DNA of 64,000 nucleotides from NCBI RefSeq assembly GCF_041734735.1, contig NC_134879.1, positions 10,870,810 to 10,934,809 on the forward strand, given 5' to 3'. Shown here piece after piece: positions 1-13,701 of the stretch (within the stretch, counting starts at the first letter, position 1; each line of letters starts with the position of its first letter). This stretch comes from Babylonia areolata. Its lineage: Eukaryota; Mollusca; Gastropoda; Neogastropoda; Buccinidae. The translations under genes were made by a program, and so were the position numbers. Under the pieces are notes generated by a model, which saw nothing but the letters and a program-made list of their open reading frames with translations, was not told where the DNA came from and did no database searches.

Positions 1-719
1 TTTTTGAAATTCAGACAGTCCGTAACATATGCCTCACATTTAACACATTCACTCAAAATCATCATACAGTCATAGTGTGCTTGAATTTAGCCTAACAGGG
101 ACTCCTGCTCATCTGATTTGGAAGCAAAAACTGATAAAAATTCTACACTGACACCAGTTTTGTTAAAGGTTCCTTATGAAAGTGATCGTACACATTAGAA
201 GAAAGAAAGCAGGCATACTTCCACTCTACACAGATGGACAATATTAACACAAGATGACAGTTTCTGGTCTATGTGCTTAAACAAACCTCTTCAATTTATA
301 GATTTTTGTCCATCTACACCAAACCTTCACAGATTTTGTTGTTGCTGATTTACATCAAACACCACACAGATAATCTTTTGATTTTGAAATCTTTAATTAC
401 AGTTTCCTCTTAAAAAATAAAGATGTATAAGATTTGTTGACAACACATCCCATGCAGTCTTTTTACATCATCATATGACATTCACTGTACATGCATAATG
501 ACACACCTGTAACTGGGATCATAATCCATTTATGAAAAATGATATGATGTGATTTATTTTACATTTGTGAAATGAGACTTTACTAAGAAAGTTCTGAACA
601 TGTGATTCACCTACAGTATGTCATTCAATGGGAAACATACCAAATGATAAAGACTTGCATAATTCAGTGTTCAACTGGAGACACAGAGAGAGAGGATTGG
701 ACAAAGATGGGATGGAGGT
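1..719. other. AT-rich flank, no gene recognised
   Basis: No conserved protein, RNA gene or mobile-element end can be supported here. The short open frames have no recognisable motifs and no convincing splice sites. It lies beyond the 3' end of the minus-strand SR gene, so it is probably intergenic. Confidence 0.5.
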
Positions 720-1350
720 TTAAACTCACTCTGGACGGGACGACTTGTTCTCTCCCTTGCTTTTCCCTACAGATGACCTATTTGTTAGTGTTAGGAAAAA
801 AAAAAATCACAAAAAATACAAAAAGTAACTGAATGAAACTCACTGTACTTGACCCACTAACCCTTTTCCTCATGTTGCGAGAACACCCACCCCCCTCCCT
901 CTTCACTGCTCTCAGAAGCTGAATCACTATCAGTACCTACTTGCTGGTAGAGCTTTCTTCACTGCAGATACTTTGATCAATGTCTTCATCATCCTCGTTG
1001 ATGTCGAAACCTTCAGTTTGAAGCATTTCAATCACTTCAGCAGCAGTAAAAGCTGCTGTCGTGATCTAGTTTGCTCAAAAAATCTCCACTTGTATCGCCT
1101 GCGATGCCATTTTCGATACATATGTGGGGTCCTGAACTCGTTGTGGAGTGTGTTGTTATGGGATCTCACGAAGAAACTTTCCATTCAACCCTTGACATGT
1201 TTGCAATGCCCGGTGTAGCTGCGATTGTCATGTTACCTCATGAGGAAAACGTGGAAAAATTTAACTGTCGAAACCACTATAGTGTTAGTTGTCCGAAACG
1301 CTACCTTACGTCAGGAACACTATAGCGTTCCATCGTCCAGAGTGAGTTAA
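720..1350 (-). mobile_element. piggyBac-like element, internally deleted
   Basis: Both ends carry the same terminal inverted repeat with core CTCACTCTGGACG, next to TTAA, the target duplicated by piggyBac transposases. On the minus strand, starting at 1110, a frame reads MASQAIQVEIF, then stops, then FTAAEVIEMLQTEGF, then an acidic Asp/Glu/Ser stretch ending near 937. That resembles the acidic N-terminus of piggyBac transposases. The catalytic region is absent, and in-frame stops plus a probable frameshift show the remnant is dead. At 631 bp it is a deletion derivative that would depend on a transposase supplied elsewhere. The left end has one extra A beside TTAA, so its exact boundary is uncertain by one base. 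Confidence 0.65.
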
Positions 1351-1627
1351 GGCAGAAATACAATTATTTTATTTTCCCTTCTCCTCTTGTATATGTGGGC
1401 TGAGATTCCAATGTTCATCTATTTCTACAAGTGGGCTTGTGACCCTTATTATACCACATTTCCTTACTTTTAGGGTTGGGTGCATGCCGAATGATTTTCA
1501 ACTTTCACAACCAGCTTAACACTGACAAGAGATTGTGGGGCTTATCAACACACATAGTTCCGTGTTCTGCATTGGTATACACATTAAAGAGATCAATGTT
1601 TAGGGACTATCATATCTGCATATATAC

Positions 1628-1790
1628 CAATACGGGAGGCTGGAAAGGCATCCATCCTTAAGCCCCCCTGTGGTATGCAGATAGGCTGATCCTTAACCCA
1701 CCAGGCACTGCTAGGATTTGAACTGTGGATCTCACAGTCTCAAAGTGAAGTCTGAAGTCTTAACAACTTGGCTGTCCTGCCTGTCCAATT
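1628..1790 (-). repeat. tRNA-derived SINE fragment
   Basis: Read on the minus strand, the right end starts with an A-box-like segment (CAGCCAAGTTGTTAAGAC) followed by a B-box-like GTTCAAATCC, the promoter layout of a tRNA-derived SINE. Only the head and a short body are recognisable. It lies just beyond the SR gene polyadenylation site. Confidence 0.55.
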
Positions 1791-1879
1791 GTTTCTCTAA
1801 CAAGCACGCACACAATCAGTTACTGTGTGACAGACATTTCAATGTTCTTCCAATGTTCATATCAAACACCAACAACAAT

Positions 1880-2304
1880 TACCAAACAAAATACATTTTA
1901 TTTGCTAAAGTGAAAACATTCAGGAAAATAAAAACCAGTTACTTTACTGATGACGTGGACCCCTCACTTATGACAAAGAAGAGTATTTCAGGCATATCAT
2001 TCAAACATTTCCCAACAGATCTACATTTCAAAAGTACATAATTAAAGAAAAAAAAAAAGAAGAAAAAAGAATGATCAATGACAATCATTAGCACTTCAAA
2101 GGATGTGACAGAATTTGATCACCTGGGTCAACCAAAAGGGGAAACTTTGCTTGAAAAAAAAAAGTGAAAAAACAAAAACAAGAACAAAAAATGTCAATGT
2201 TCAAGTGAAGAACAATCCTATACCTACATGACACTTGCATTCTCTTCCTTTCACACAAGCACGCAAAAAAGAACATAAAAAAACACCTATACCAACACTC
2301 ATTC
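1880..2304 (-). other. 3' UTR of the SR splicing-factor gene
   Basis: Minus-strand sequence from the stop codon to the first good polyadenylation signal. AATAAA lies at 1902-1897 (TTTATT on the plus strand) and is followed by GT-rich sequence (plus-strand CAAACACCAACAACAATTACC), the usual downstream element. The exact cleavage site is inferred. Confidence 0.55.
1897..1902 (-). terminator. polyadenylation signal AATAAA of the SR gene
   Basis: Canonical AATAAA on the minus strand about 400 nt after the SR gene stop codon, with a GT-rich element just downstream. Other AATAAA matches lie further on (near 1370 and 555) and could be used, but they fall in or beyond transposon sequence. Confidence 0.55.
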
Positions 2305-5300
2305 TCAATCATCTTCCTCCTCATCATCCATTTTTTGCTGCCCATCTCCATTTGGCCGAGGGGAACCATCAGCTCTGTGATCATCAGGTGTTCTGGATCT
2401 GGATCTGGACCGCGACCTGGAGCGGGAACGGGAGACAGATCTAGAGCGAGATCGGGATTTTGAGATCTTCTTGATATCATTCTTGTCTTTGTCCTGAGAC
2501 TTGGATTTGCGATCCTTGCTGGGAGATTTGGACCTGGACCGGGACTTGCTATTTGAGCGGCTGCGGGATTCACTGCGTGAGCGACTGTGGCTGCGGGAAC
2601 GACGGGAACGGCTGCGGGACTTGGACTTCCTTCGGCGGCTCCGTGATCTCGAGCGACTGTTGCTGCGAGAGTAGGAGTGGCTGATACAACACGCCAAAAT
2701 CAAACTTACTTCAGCGAGGAAAAATACATGGTAATTCTATGCCTTTACATTCAAGATCTTCAGCAAGCAGGAAAGAATTTGCATTTTTTGGGAAGTCTGT
2801 GATTAGCAAATTTTTAAATTAGCAATATTCCATTTTATTTCCATTTCCATATGTTTCTATTCTTGAAAGCAAAACAGAACAAAAACAACACCAACAACGA
2901 AAACCCACCATTCTATCACCTGAATGAATGATGATACTGATTAAATTATGGAAATAAAAAATCATCTTGGATACTCATTCATTTCAAGGATGGTAGCTGA
3001 CAAAAGCTTCAGAAACTGATGGGAGTAATACTTTCAAAACAGCCCAACATAATCTAAACATGACAATGATCTTGATGACAGTTAAATAATAAAGACATGA
3101 CTGAAGGTGCTCCGATACTAAAAGTCATTTTACATTAGTGCAGCAAAATGACAGGCATAGGTTTTTGCATGGCACATTTACTCCTGGATGTTGAATCCTC
3201 TAAAATGAACCCGAAACAGGGTCAGTAGCTTGTCAAAGAATGATTCCATGTTACCTTACAGCTCTATCTGTTTTTACGGTACCAATAAAATTATCCTTCT
3301 AAATAAAGGTAAACCTTTTCTGCATGTGGCAGACAGGGGAATGGGGTGGATGGGTGGGGTATGACTATTGAAAAGACAGTTAGTTACTTTGTTTCAGGCT
3401 AAGAAAAACACAGGAGAATATATGGCCAGTTGACAAGACAGTTTAACACAGCTTAAAAAGTAAACGAAACAAATGTACCTTCGCTTCCTTGGCCTGTCTT
3501 CAACCAGCTTGATTCTACGTCCATTGATCTCTGTGTTGTCCAATTTGTCCAAAGCATTCTTCATGTCAGAGTATGTAGCAAATTCGATGATTCTGTTAAA
3601 ATGTAAAAAGAACATTTTCAAGGCTCCATCTTTTTCATGAATATTTCAAATTAAAATAATAATACAATGAAATCCATATCCTCAAAAGAAAACAAATGTC
3701 TTCTCATAGAAAAAATCCAACAGTTTCCACATGTACCAAACATAACCAGTGTAAACAGTGAAACAGCTGGGTTTCTTAAAGAGTACAAATAGCAACAATA
3801 TGAAAGCTTCACTTATCTAATATACAGGTATTAAAATCAGCAGCTGCACGTACACTTATTGCCAAACACAGAAAAATCCCTGAGAATCTGGCTGTTACGG
3901 AATTATTTCATTGGTAACTTAAGCTTTGCAAAGTTTCCCCCCATTCTTTGAAACATGGAAACACTCTACATCACCCAGAATGTGTTTTTACAGGTGATTT
4001 TATTGGGCTGACTGGAGCATGTCAACAATTCATTATCTTTGTGGGCAAGAAAATGGCAACGCCTTGTCAAAACCAAGTGTGAGCAAGCGTAAAGCTGTTG
4101 CTCAATGAAAATCAGAATGATTTCTTGAAGAAGACGAAGATAAACTGCAATCTGACTATTCTTTGGAAGAGGAAGGTAAGGAATATCAGCCAATTCTTTA
4201 TCCAAAGAGCAGAACAAAGTTTGACTTTCCAGCAGACAGCACTGATTTGAGAACAGAACATGCGATGTGTGACAGACTGGCCTGCAAGAGGTTGTGGGGA
4301 TGGGAGAGTTATCAGATTACAGCATGAAAAGCAAAGCAAGACAAGAGGTCAAGTGGGAAAAAGGAGGGACAGTGGGGTGGGCATGGTGGTGTGTCTAACT
4401 TTCAGTTCAGTGGGTTTGACATTGGGCTGCTGATTTTGATATATATTTATCTGTTAGGAATGGTGTGTGTGTGTGCAATGTTAATTTTTGAGAAAATTTC
4501 TTGTGGATCACATATTCATTTAATCATTACATTCCCCCCCTCCCCCCCCCCCCGCGTGTTGTCTATTTTCTTTTCAGAAAATAAGTATATGCTTTACCGG
4601 TGTCAGTTGATATATCAATCATTTTTTGTTCTGCATCAACCTGTTTGTCTGAAAATTCCCTAGCAAACAGGATTCAGTTGTTCGCTAAATCACTTGACAG
4701 CCTAAGGGTAAACAAATTTCATGCTATTTCTGAGAAGAGATCTTAGACCAGTAATGTCAATCAATCAACCTACCCTTCATTCCTGTGTCGTTTGTGAGCA
4801 TCAGCATATGTAACTTCTCCTGCTTGGCGCATGTAGTCTTTGAGGTCCTTGAAACAAAATCAAACATAACAGTAGGTATCTGCACAACAAGGTCTTTATC
4901 AGAAGTTGTACAGATTGTTCATTTTCAAATATATAGTGGCAAAATATGCATACATGTATGAAGACACTGGCCAAACAAGAAAAAAAAAATACTTACAAAG
5001 GTTTGTCCTTGGTATTGAAACACCTAACTTCAAACAAAAACACAAAGGGCAGCATAAAACAAAGAATTAGACATACAACAAATCATTAAAAAAAAAAAAA
5101 AAAGAAAAAAAAGAAAAAGAGAACGACATGAGAAAAAAATTATAGGAAACAAATATGAAAAAATGCATTCTTTGTCACAAGAATCTAATATTGTGCAATA
5201 ACCACCTGATTGAACAGACTTGTATTATCATTTAACAGATTCCCTTTTATCTTTGTTTTGTGCATGATAAACATAAAAAAAAAAAAAAAATCATTTCTAT

Positions 5301-7240
5301 TTTGTTTGGTGAATGTATGTCATGAGTGTTGTTTTCTGATCGGTATATGAAAAAAAAAAGAAAGAAAAAAAAAGGGAAAATATGTGTTGGGATTACAGAG
5401 AGAACCACCAATAAGAGGGTTCAGATTAAAACAAACTGAATGATGATTACCTTGGCAATTTCTGTCTACTAGGCCAAGGAAACCCTATTGAGCAGCAGGC
5501 AGGTGGTGAGGGCAGGGCGTGGACCTCACAGCCAGGTTTCTCACTCTCAGCACGTGCGAAGCAAGGAGGCCCCCACACCCCTCAGGCCTGCCAGCCAGAC
5601 TCATCTTTGCCAGTGACCCAGGGACCTCTCGTTATCGCTTTAGACTTTTTTGCCTCCTTCCTCTCCACACCCAGCCACAAAGACCTTTCATGTGGAAAGT
5701 CTTCCCAGCCACTTATCAAGTAGGGGTGCACTGATACTGACCGATGAAGAAACCCAGGCACTGACTACCAGTTGTTTTAGGATGGCGAACCATGGTTATT
5801 GGACTCCTTTTTGCCCTGATGAGCATGCCTCATCCAGATACTTCATCTTACTCTTCCTCATGTCATCTTGGGATGCCCCTCATTTTGGAACTTGGGAGCG
5901 GACGATCGAGTAGCGACCCTCAGAACATCTTTTGATCACTTCCCCTCAACAGTCACTCAATCCAAGAGCTAATAAGAAAACAATACTTTTTATATTTAGT
6001 GTGTTCATACCACTCCATCAGGCCAAAAAACAAAAACCAGAAAGAAGAAAAAAAAAAAAGAAAAAAAAAGAAAAAAAGAAAGAGAAAAGGTGATTGGGGT
6101 TTCATATGGGGAAACATGGACAGAAGGTTACTGGTTAATTTATCAAAACTTCATCTACTTAAACACAAATCCCCAACGAGTTTCAAAATTTACCTCCACT
6201 TTATAGACTGGACCCCAAATGCTAATTGTTCCCTTTTATACTTCTGGATAAAACATTGAAGATTTCAGTTAATATCTGTATCTAAATGACTATATATATA
6301 CTTTGTGTGTAAAATATTGTTATACTTTAGGAAAATGATAACAAAACACTGCTGGCTTGATCCCCCATTACAAAATTGCAGCCAAAGTTATTCCAAGTGT
6401 ATTCTGATGTAGCTTTTCCTTGCTTCTGCATGTTACTGGAGAGCAAGGAAAAACAATTTGGCAGGAAACCCCAATCACAAGAACATATTTTTTGGCCTTA
6501 TAGGAAACATCATATAATCAACAAAGACACAGAGGGGAGAGACAAAGGAACAGACAGAGGCAGTGTGAGAGGACATCACATAGCTTCCTGAATCACATAA
6601 GCAATAAAACTGACATCAATCTAAGGATACATTCAAATGATTTAACTGTGCATTCCTTTTTGGAATAGAAAGAAATGTATTCAATGGAGCAGGACAGATT
6701 TAATAACATTCAATGAACCAACCTGCAAATTGTCAAAAAGAAACATTAATCATTTCCTGCAACATAACTCTGAAAGGCAACTGATCTACGTTTTGATCAT
6801 TGTGACGTGCAGACTCGTTCTTCAGCAGGAGACTTGCCCAATTTGCTTACTGCCTCATTATCAGCACCATTTATCAGTCACACAAATGTACAAATGCTTG
6901 TGCACAATCTATGGAGCTGCACCTGCAAGTGCATGGACACATCAATGCATACTGACACACCTGTGCCCATACGCACTCACTGTGTCAGTCCAAGTTTTTG
7001 TGTAACACAGACTGAAACGCTGCCAAAAAATTTAAGCACTTGCCTCAGCAAGTACAGCTGAAGACAGGACTTAAAGTTATTGCAGACAGAATGGACACTA
7101 TGATATTAGGTGAAAAGAAAGAAAAAAAGTGTCAAGATGAATTCATGCCCAAACAGATGCCCATACTCATTTGTTTGAACAGATGGAAACATCATATACA
7201 TTAATATATTTTTGAGCAATTCCATGGTGATAAAAGCAAC

Positions 7241-7298
<58 letters not shown>

Positions 7299-10200
7299 CT
7301 CTACTAACAACAGATATATATAAATTGTCAACATTTACCAATAACAAGTACTGGCCTGCTTTCATGAATAAAATTAGACTTGCAATCAGGGCAAGGTGAG
7401 ATGGGGTTGTGAAATTCATAAGACAATGAACTACACATCAATAATTACCTTAAATGGAATCAAAATTAACATAAAATCTAAATATAAAGGGGACGAACTC
7501 AGCAGATGGTAGTCAGGGGAAAATTTGAAGTAGCAGAAGAAAATCAATTCTAATGGTGTTATGTGAAGAAATGTGTAAAGACTAATTCCTCAGTGGTACA
7601 GGGAAAACTACTGCAGTAAACTGGAAATACAGCATGTTGGCACGTTGTGCCAAGTTCAGAACAGGACCTGTGCTTATTGCTTAACATATAAGGTTTAGCT
7701 TTATCCTGCTTCAGTTCTGGCGAATCATCTTTCTGGTTTCAGCCAAATTCTCACTGATTTACTGGTGCATTAGTATATAAAGGACAATGCTGAAAGCACA
7801 AAAAGTGGTGGTGGGTGACTTTAAACCATTTTTCATAAAACGGCATGACATGATGGAAAACAGATGTTCTTCCCCTTTATGTGTTAAAAAAAAATTGTAG
7901 TGATTGGATAGACTAGTGTGTGTCACTTATAATAGGGTTAAGTAGGGAGAAAAAGAGTGAGATGACTTCTGTCCTCGACTGCAGAATGCTGAAGTAAGCC
8001 TTCCCTGAAACTGCGTCAGCAAATTAAACGAAATCATGTCATCAGGTTACATAAACATCATATATCTAGGCCATCAGAGTAAGTACATACCTGCCAACTG
8101 ACACGGGATGAGAGGTTTTCCACAATCAAACGATAATCAGTCCGAGTAGGAGGCCCATACCTGAAATGTAACAGGGGGCCCAGCGACTCGTAAATTGTCT
8201 GAGTGAATTTCAGCACACATTAGGATTTCCCCCTTATTAGACCAAGGTACTGCAAGAAAGCTATTTCAAATCGCCCAACCCCAAACCAGATGGTTTTCAT
8301 GTCTTCTTTTGGTATCATTCCCCTTCTTCCATCAAGCGGATTCAACAGATTGTGTATTACTGCCCCTGATCATCCACTGACTTGGCATGAAGGACCCAAA
8401 TGCAAGGATTCAGTGTCTACTTTTAATTTCCTTAATCTATTTTCTAAGTCGGTACAGGGTCTGAATTTGATCCCCATCTTTAATGAACACACATATATAA
8501 AAAAGTATTCAGCTATTATTAAAGAAATTATCAGCGACACAAACTGGCAGTGGCCGAGATTCAGTACATAAGTTTCTGTCTGAAACAGTTTTGTGAAAGA
8601 TCTTAAGGTAATTCATTTGTAAAGGTCAAATGTTTGATTTGATGCTCACAGAAAAAAAAAAGAAAAGAAAAAAAAAGAAAGCCTCAAAGAGCTTAAGACT
8701 GAATATTTAAACATGATATGCAGACGACCAAGCAGATGCATTGTTGAAAAAAATCAAAGGTAATTGATTATAAATTTATAAAGAATGACAAGTATATTCA
8801 CTTCTATTTTTAAAATTTTATTTCTTATATCTTTCAATGAAAACGAGAGTGTGTGTGTATTACACATTTCCATTTGTAATATTGTTAATATCTAAATATA
8901 GTTAAGCTTTAATCTAAAGATGAGGGTAAAAAAAATTCCAAGCATTAGTTTCATACTAATTAGCAAAATCTGAAAGAATAACTTTCTTTTTGACTTGTAA
9001 ATTCTTTGAAATGAGGTTCAAGGCTGTTTCCAATGGGAATATAACCAGATTTGCACATAAAAGTAAACCCTGTATTTTAAAGCTACGGTGATAAAGTCGA
9101 TACTTCTCTTATATAAATGGCAAACAAAATTTACAGGACCTGGGCACCCTGTAGAAAGCTCTCATTAATAGTCTGCACAAATAGGAACATTTTCATCATA
9201 AGCATTCACAACTGTATCAACAGAAAGGTTATTTGGTGGGTGTGGGGGAGACCAAGTATTATGAATAACTGTACAGAGAGAGAGAGAAAAAGAGGAAAAA
9301 GAGAAGGAATACCCAGTGTTGCAAATTAGCATATATCCAAATACCCAGAGTTGTAAATATATACATCTCCAGAACATTTCCTAAACTGAACATCCAAAAT
9401 TTTCCTGACAAATGATTCTTGCCACCTGTTCATAATTCAGCACTTAGCATGAACATCCTCAGTTTGATTGCGTCAGATAACAGCAAAACTGCATACCAAC
9501 ATCTGCAATATTTTACTTCACAGAAAACAGGGGCAAGACTTGGACACATGGTAAAGTGCAAATATGTCCTCTGCAATAATGAGAAATTGCATAAGGCAAA
9601 TGAGGTTGAGTGCATGATATATGAGTTTGGAATTTGTATATACATATGAGAAGCCCGAGTTCTGTATCTTGTCACTCATTCGACAAGTCCATGTCACCTG
9701 AACTTAAAAAGTGCAAGGATAAAAGTCTAATCTACCAAGTTCACTGATGGGGCAAGACAGAACTCAAATGTTTTATCGAGGGTAAAAGAATAAGCTACAA
9801 GCCTCGTTTAACCATGCCTTTTATCAACAAATTATATTTTCCAGAAAATCATTAAAAACATATAAGTGCAAAGAAGAACAAGAAAAAAATGGAGGAAGCG
9901 GAAAAAAAACAACAAACAGAAAAAGAAAGGAAGAAAGAAAGAAAGAAAAACACCATCAACTTGAAGAAACCATAATCCAAAGTAAAAAGTTTGAGAAACA
10001 AATCAAGTGAAAACCATATGATATATTGTATATCTCAAACAGAAAAGGGGAACTAAAAAAAAAAAAGTAATTAAAAGGCAAAACAGAAGAGAGAGAAAGA
10101 CACAGGGAGAGAGAGAGAGAGAGATATATAGAATGTGATTGAAAATACATTGTATATGCACAGGTCTATAGCAATATCATGAATATGGCTGAAAGTTAAT

Positions 10201-13200
10201 CCTGATCTGTTGCAAAAGATGTACATGTATTCTTTGAGACGTTCAATCAACGTTTTCAGTCACAGAAATTATGACCCAAAAAGATGGTCCATAACCACAA
10301 CTCACCTATTCTAAAAATACAAAACAAACAAACAACAAAAAACAACAACAAAACAAACAAAAACACAACTTAAATCTGTGTACGCTATGTGACCTACTTG
10401 TCAACCCAGCCAGATCTTCTGGACGACCCTCCTCCACCATAATAGCTGCCGCCTCCTCCTCGAGATGTTCCACGAGCATGTTCAATAATCACTCTGTAAC
10501 AATTCAACAACAAACTATACTTCTGGCCACATGAAGGAATGATGAAAAATGGACAGCAAGAAAAACAACTGTCAAGAAATGTTACGATCTTTAAGCTGAA
10601 TAACAACAGTCAAGTTAAATGGAAGGGACCACTTCTCGAATTTTATTGACAAGTACACATATTCTACAATGTTCACCATGTCAATAGCATTTTGCCTCAA
10701 CAGACTCAATGATCAACCTGTTTCAGCTTATTGCCAGGAGATAAAATTACTTCTTAGCAAAGTAATGTTTTTCTGCAATATGCAGTGATTCCAATGAACT
10801 GAAATTTCTAGCTGGCTGGCTGTCAATGATGTCACAGAGCGAATGCTGACCACAACTTAATCCAATCAGAATTGCATTTAATCTAATGGTAACACCAATA
10901 AAAAAAAAAAAAAAAAACAAAAAAAAACAACACAAGCAATGAGCAGCCAAGTGAAAATATTGTAAAAAAACAAACAAAAAAACAACAACAAAAACACCAG
11001 CAACAACAAACAACAACAACAAAAATAAGCTGCCGTGGCGAAGTAGTTAACAACAAAAAACAACAAACAAAATAAAAATTTCATGACATCATATACTATA
11101 TTGTCTTCAGACCATTGGTCTTAACCTCTTCATTGCCAGGAAATAATTTTAACTTGTGCTTCCAATTTGCCAAGTGGTTTGGGGCTGCTGAGCGCTATTA
11201 AAAATTCTAGCAGGCAAACCATGGCAATAAAGTATATATTATGATAATCAATACTTTTATGAAAGGCAATCCATTTCTGACAGATAGTTTATCTAACACA
11301 CATGGTTAGAAATGATGACCCAAAAACATGAGAAAAACATGCTGCACATACTCTCTGATTATAAGTAACACTAACAGATTGTTAGTAAAAGCACCTAAAA
11401 AATCTGTGAAAACTAAAAAAAATCTATACTGTACTTTTATGCACATAGTACTGAATTATAAAGTTCTGGTATTCTACACATATCCGCCCATCATTCAATC
11501 ACAGTTTCCTTGCAACTGCTGTAAAAATGTAGTCAGTGAACTGTTCCTTTTAGTTTTTTTTCAACAGAAACAGAAATTACAGACATATTCTTCACATGCC
11601 ATGCCTGCCTGAGCAACACCCACTCACCTCATGCTCACTTTAATACCAAACAGAATAATAGTGACCCCCACTTGGCACACAGTGCATGGAGAGGGGCGGA
11701 GTACTGCTAAGATTTTCACCTGCAGGTGAAAGATGATCCCCTTCTTGGATCAATGCAAGTGTGATATAAAAAAAAAATGCTGCTGTCCTTGTGATTCATG
11801 CAACACTGGAAATTGTTCCATCCCCGTCATCAATCTCTTCCTAACACCCTGACCCAACTAAGGAGGTATTTGTCTTTTTAGTAATTTTATTCTGAGTTAC
11901 CACACAGCTGTTCTTGGCCTCCTCTCTTTTTATTGCAATATCTAACTCAACTAACCCCACATTCCACCCTCTCTGCAAATCACTTTTACTAATCTCATAG
12001 CCTTCAATGACTTGTAAAGCTTTTGCAACCTCTTTGGTGACAAAATCACATACGATCTTTTCAACACTGCTATTTCAAGCCATAAGAGCCAGGTTGTGCT
12101 TCGTCATCCACTATTTTAAGTTTTCTGAAAGTGGTACTGACAATAATATCCTGTAATCATCATAAAGAAAGCAATTGGCTGTTGCTCCTCGTGGATTTCA
12201 TGAAAGAAGAGTTATCAAGCTTTGTGACTGCAAACTACTGGAACAAATCAACTTCATTTGTCCCACGTTTACTCATAGTCATATGTACATGAGTGGGCTT
12301 TTGTATGACTGTTTTTTTTACCCCACCATGTGGGCAGCCATACTCCCTTTTTGGGGATGTGCATGCTGGATATGTTCTTGATTTCATTACCCACTGAACG
12401 CCGACATGGATTACAGAGGATCTTTAGCGTGCATATTTGATCTTCTGCTTGCGTATACACACGATGGGGGTTCAGGCACCAGCAGGTCTTAACATGTGTT
12501 TACCTGGGAGATCGGAAAAATCTCCACCCTTTACCCACCTGATGTCGTTACTGTGATTTGAACCCAGAACCCTCAGACTTGGCTATTGCGCCCGTCAAAT
12601 CAACTTCAAAATAGAACTATCCAAAAGACGCAGACTATACATCCTGGGGGAAATACAAATAGTAGAGCATTAATACCGTTGAATATATACGCTGTGGAAC
12701 ACTGAGGTTGAATTCATGTCTCTTGACAAAATTTGAAACATACCTTTCACCACACAGGTCTTTGCCATTGAGCTCATACACAGCATCATCTGCATCTCTG
12801 TAGTCTTCAAATTCCTGGAGGGGAGGAAAAAAAAAAGTGTAAATTTTCTAAGAACACCCCAACAATAACATAACAAAGATAAGATTTTCTTTCAACTAAA
12901 TTTAAGTCTTCATTCACTTTTTACTAGTTTCAGATTTTTTCATTCAACTTTCATCATGTTCATAAATGTTAGTGTTAACTGTGGGATGCGACTGTGTGGT
13001 GTCATTGATCAGCCTCTGAATTCAGGTATTTGAAACTGGGTTACTAAAACTGATCTGCACATAACTGCACTGTGGTTGGTGGGGAAAATCCCCAATAAAT
13101 AAGTTACAACTGACAATGAAAAGAATCAACTGCTAAGTCTGTTTCATTAATTCCCATCAATCAGAAAGCAAGGTGCATGATTAACATGAATAATTTATTT

Positions 13201-13701
13201 AATTTATTTTTTTTAATTATTATTATTATTTATTTTTTTAGCAATTATCTACCTCTTCCAATGGAATTAAAAAACTACACTTACAACAAATCCATATCCA
13301 TTTTTCAGCATGATGTCATTGATCCTTCCATAGCCACGGAAAAATCTCTTTATTTATTATTATTATTTTTTTTTTTTTTTTTTTTTAGCAATTATCTACC
13401 TCTTCCAATGGAATTAAAAAACTACACTTACAACAAATCCATATCCATTTTTCAGCATGATGTCATTGATCCTTCCATAGCCACGGAAAAATCTCTTTAT
13501 TTATTATTATTATTATTATTATTTTTTTTTTTTAGCAATTATCTACCTCTTCCAATGGAATTAAAAAACTACACTTACAACAAATCCATATCCATTTTTC
13601 AGCATGATGTCATTGATCCTTCCATAGCCACGGAAAAATCTCTCAACATCCTTTTCTCTTGCTTGGTAGGGCAAACGGCCAATGTACACTCTGGTCCCCA
13701 T
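2305..13701 (-). CDS. Serine/arginine-rich splicing factor, SRSF4/5/6 (B52/SRp55) family
   Basis: Nuclear SR protein that binds exonic enhancers and promotes splice-site choice. Coding exons, in transcript order: 13701-13579, 12814-12744, 10493-10398, 8160-8091, 4847-4774, 3592-3479, 2680-2305. All have GT-AG introns and matching phases, giving 307 residues. RRM1 (about residues 3-72) starts [16 protein letters not shown] and has the RNP1-like NGYGFVEF. A Gly/Ser linker (about 75-95) leads to RRM2 (about 107-178), a pseudo-RRM with the family signature [21 protein letters not shown]. The last exon encodes an RS domain of many RS dipeptides, then an acidic tail ending [11 protein letters not shown]. 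The start is set by the family-conserved MGTRVYIG, one base after an acceptor. Length fits the family (SRSF5 about 272, SRSF6 about 344). Which vertebrate paralogue it matches cannot be decided, so no symbol is given. Introns reach 5.8 kb and carry transposons and microsatellites. Confidence 0.93.
4848..8090 (-). other. SR gene intron, with an unexplained GC-richer block
   Basis: Intron between the two exons of RRM2. Most is AT-rich with poly-A tracts. The block at about 5480-5950 is clearly richer in G and C than its surroundings and contains no repeat family or exon I can recognise. A (GA)n microsatellite lies at 7242-7296. Confidence 0.6.
7242..7296. repeat. (GA)n microsatellite
   Basis: About 27 uninterrupted GA dinucleotides in an SR gene intron. 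Confidence 0.95.
8161..10397 (-). other. SR gene intron, nothing recognised
   Basis: AT-rich intron between the Gly-linker exon and the first RRM2 exon. It holds A-rich runs and short GA repeats near 9280 and 10100. No additional exon or repeat family could be supported. Confidence 0.55.
10494..12743 (-). other. SR gene intron containing a SINE
   Basis: Intron after RRM1. It contains A-rich tracts (about 10900-11075) and a tRNA-derived SINE (12285-12605). SR genes often carry a conserved poison cassette exon in an early intron. I looked for one here and could not support it from sequence alone. Confidence 0.5.
12285..12605 (-). repeat. tRNA-derived SINE
   Basis: On the minus strand it begins near 12605 with an A-box-like GGGCGCAATAGCCAAGTCTG and continues with a B-box-like GGGTTCAAATCAC. 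A long tRNA-unrelated body follows, including the GGTAAACACATG and GCAAGCAGAAGATCAAATAT segments. The layout matches a gastropod-type SINE. Confidence 0.6.

Noticed and set aside
5519-5913. Two overlapping plus-strand frames in the GC-richer block
   Set aside because: No recognisable motif, no splice context, and opposite to the host gene.
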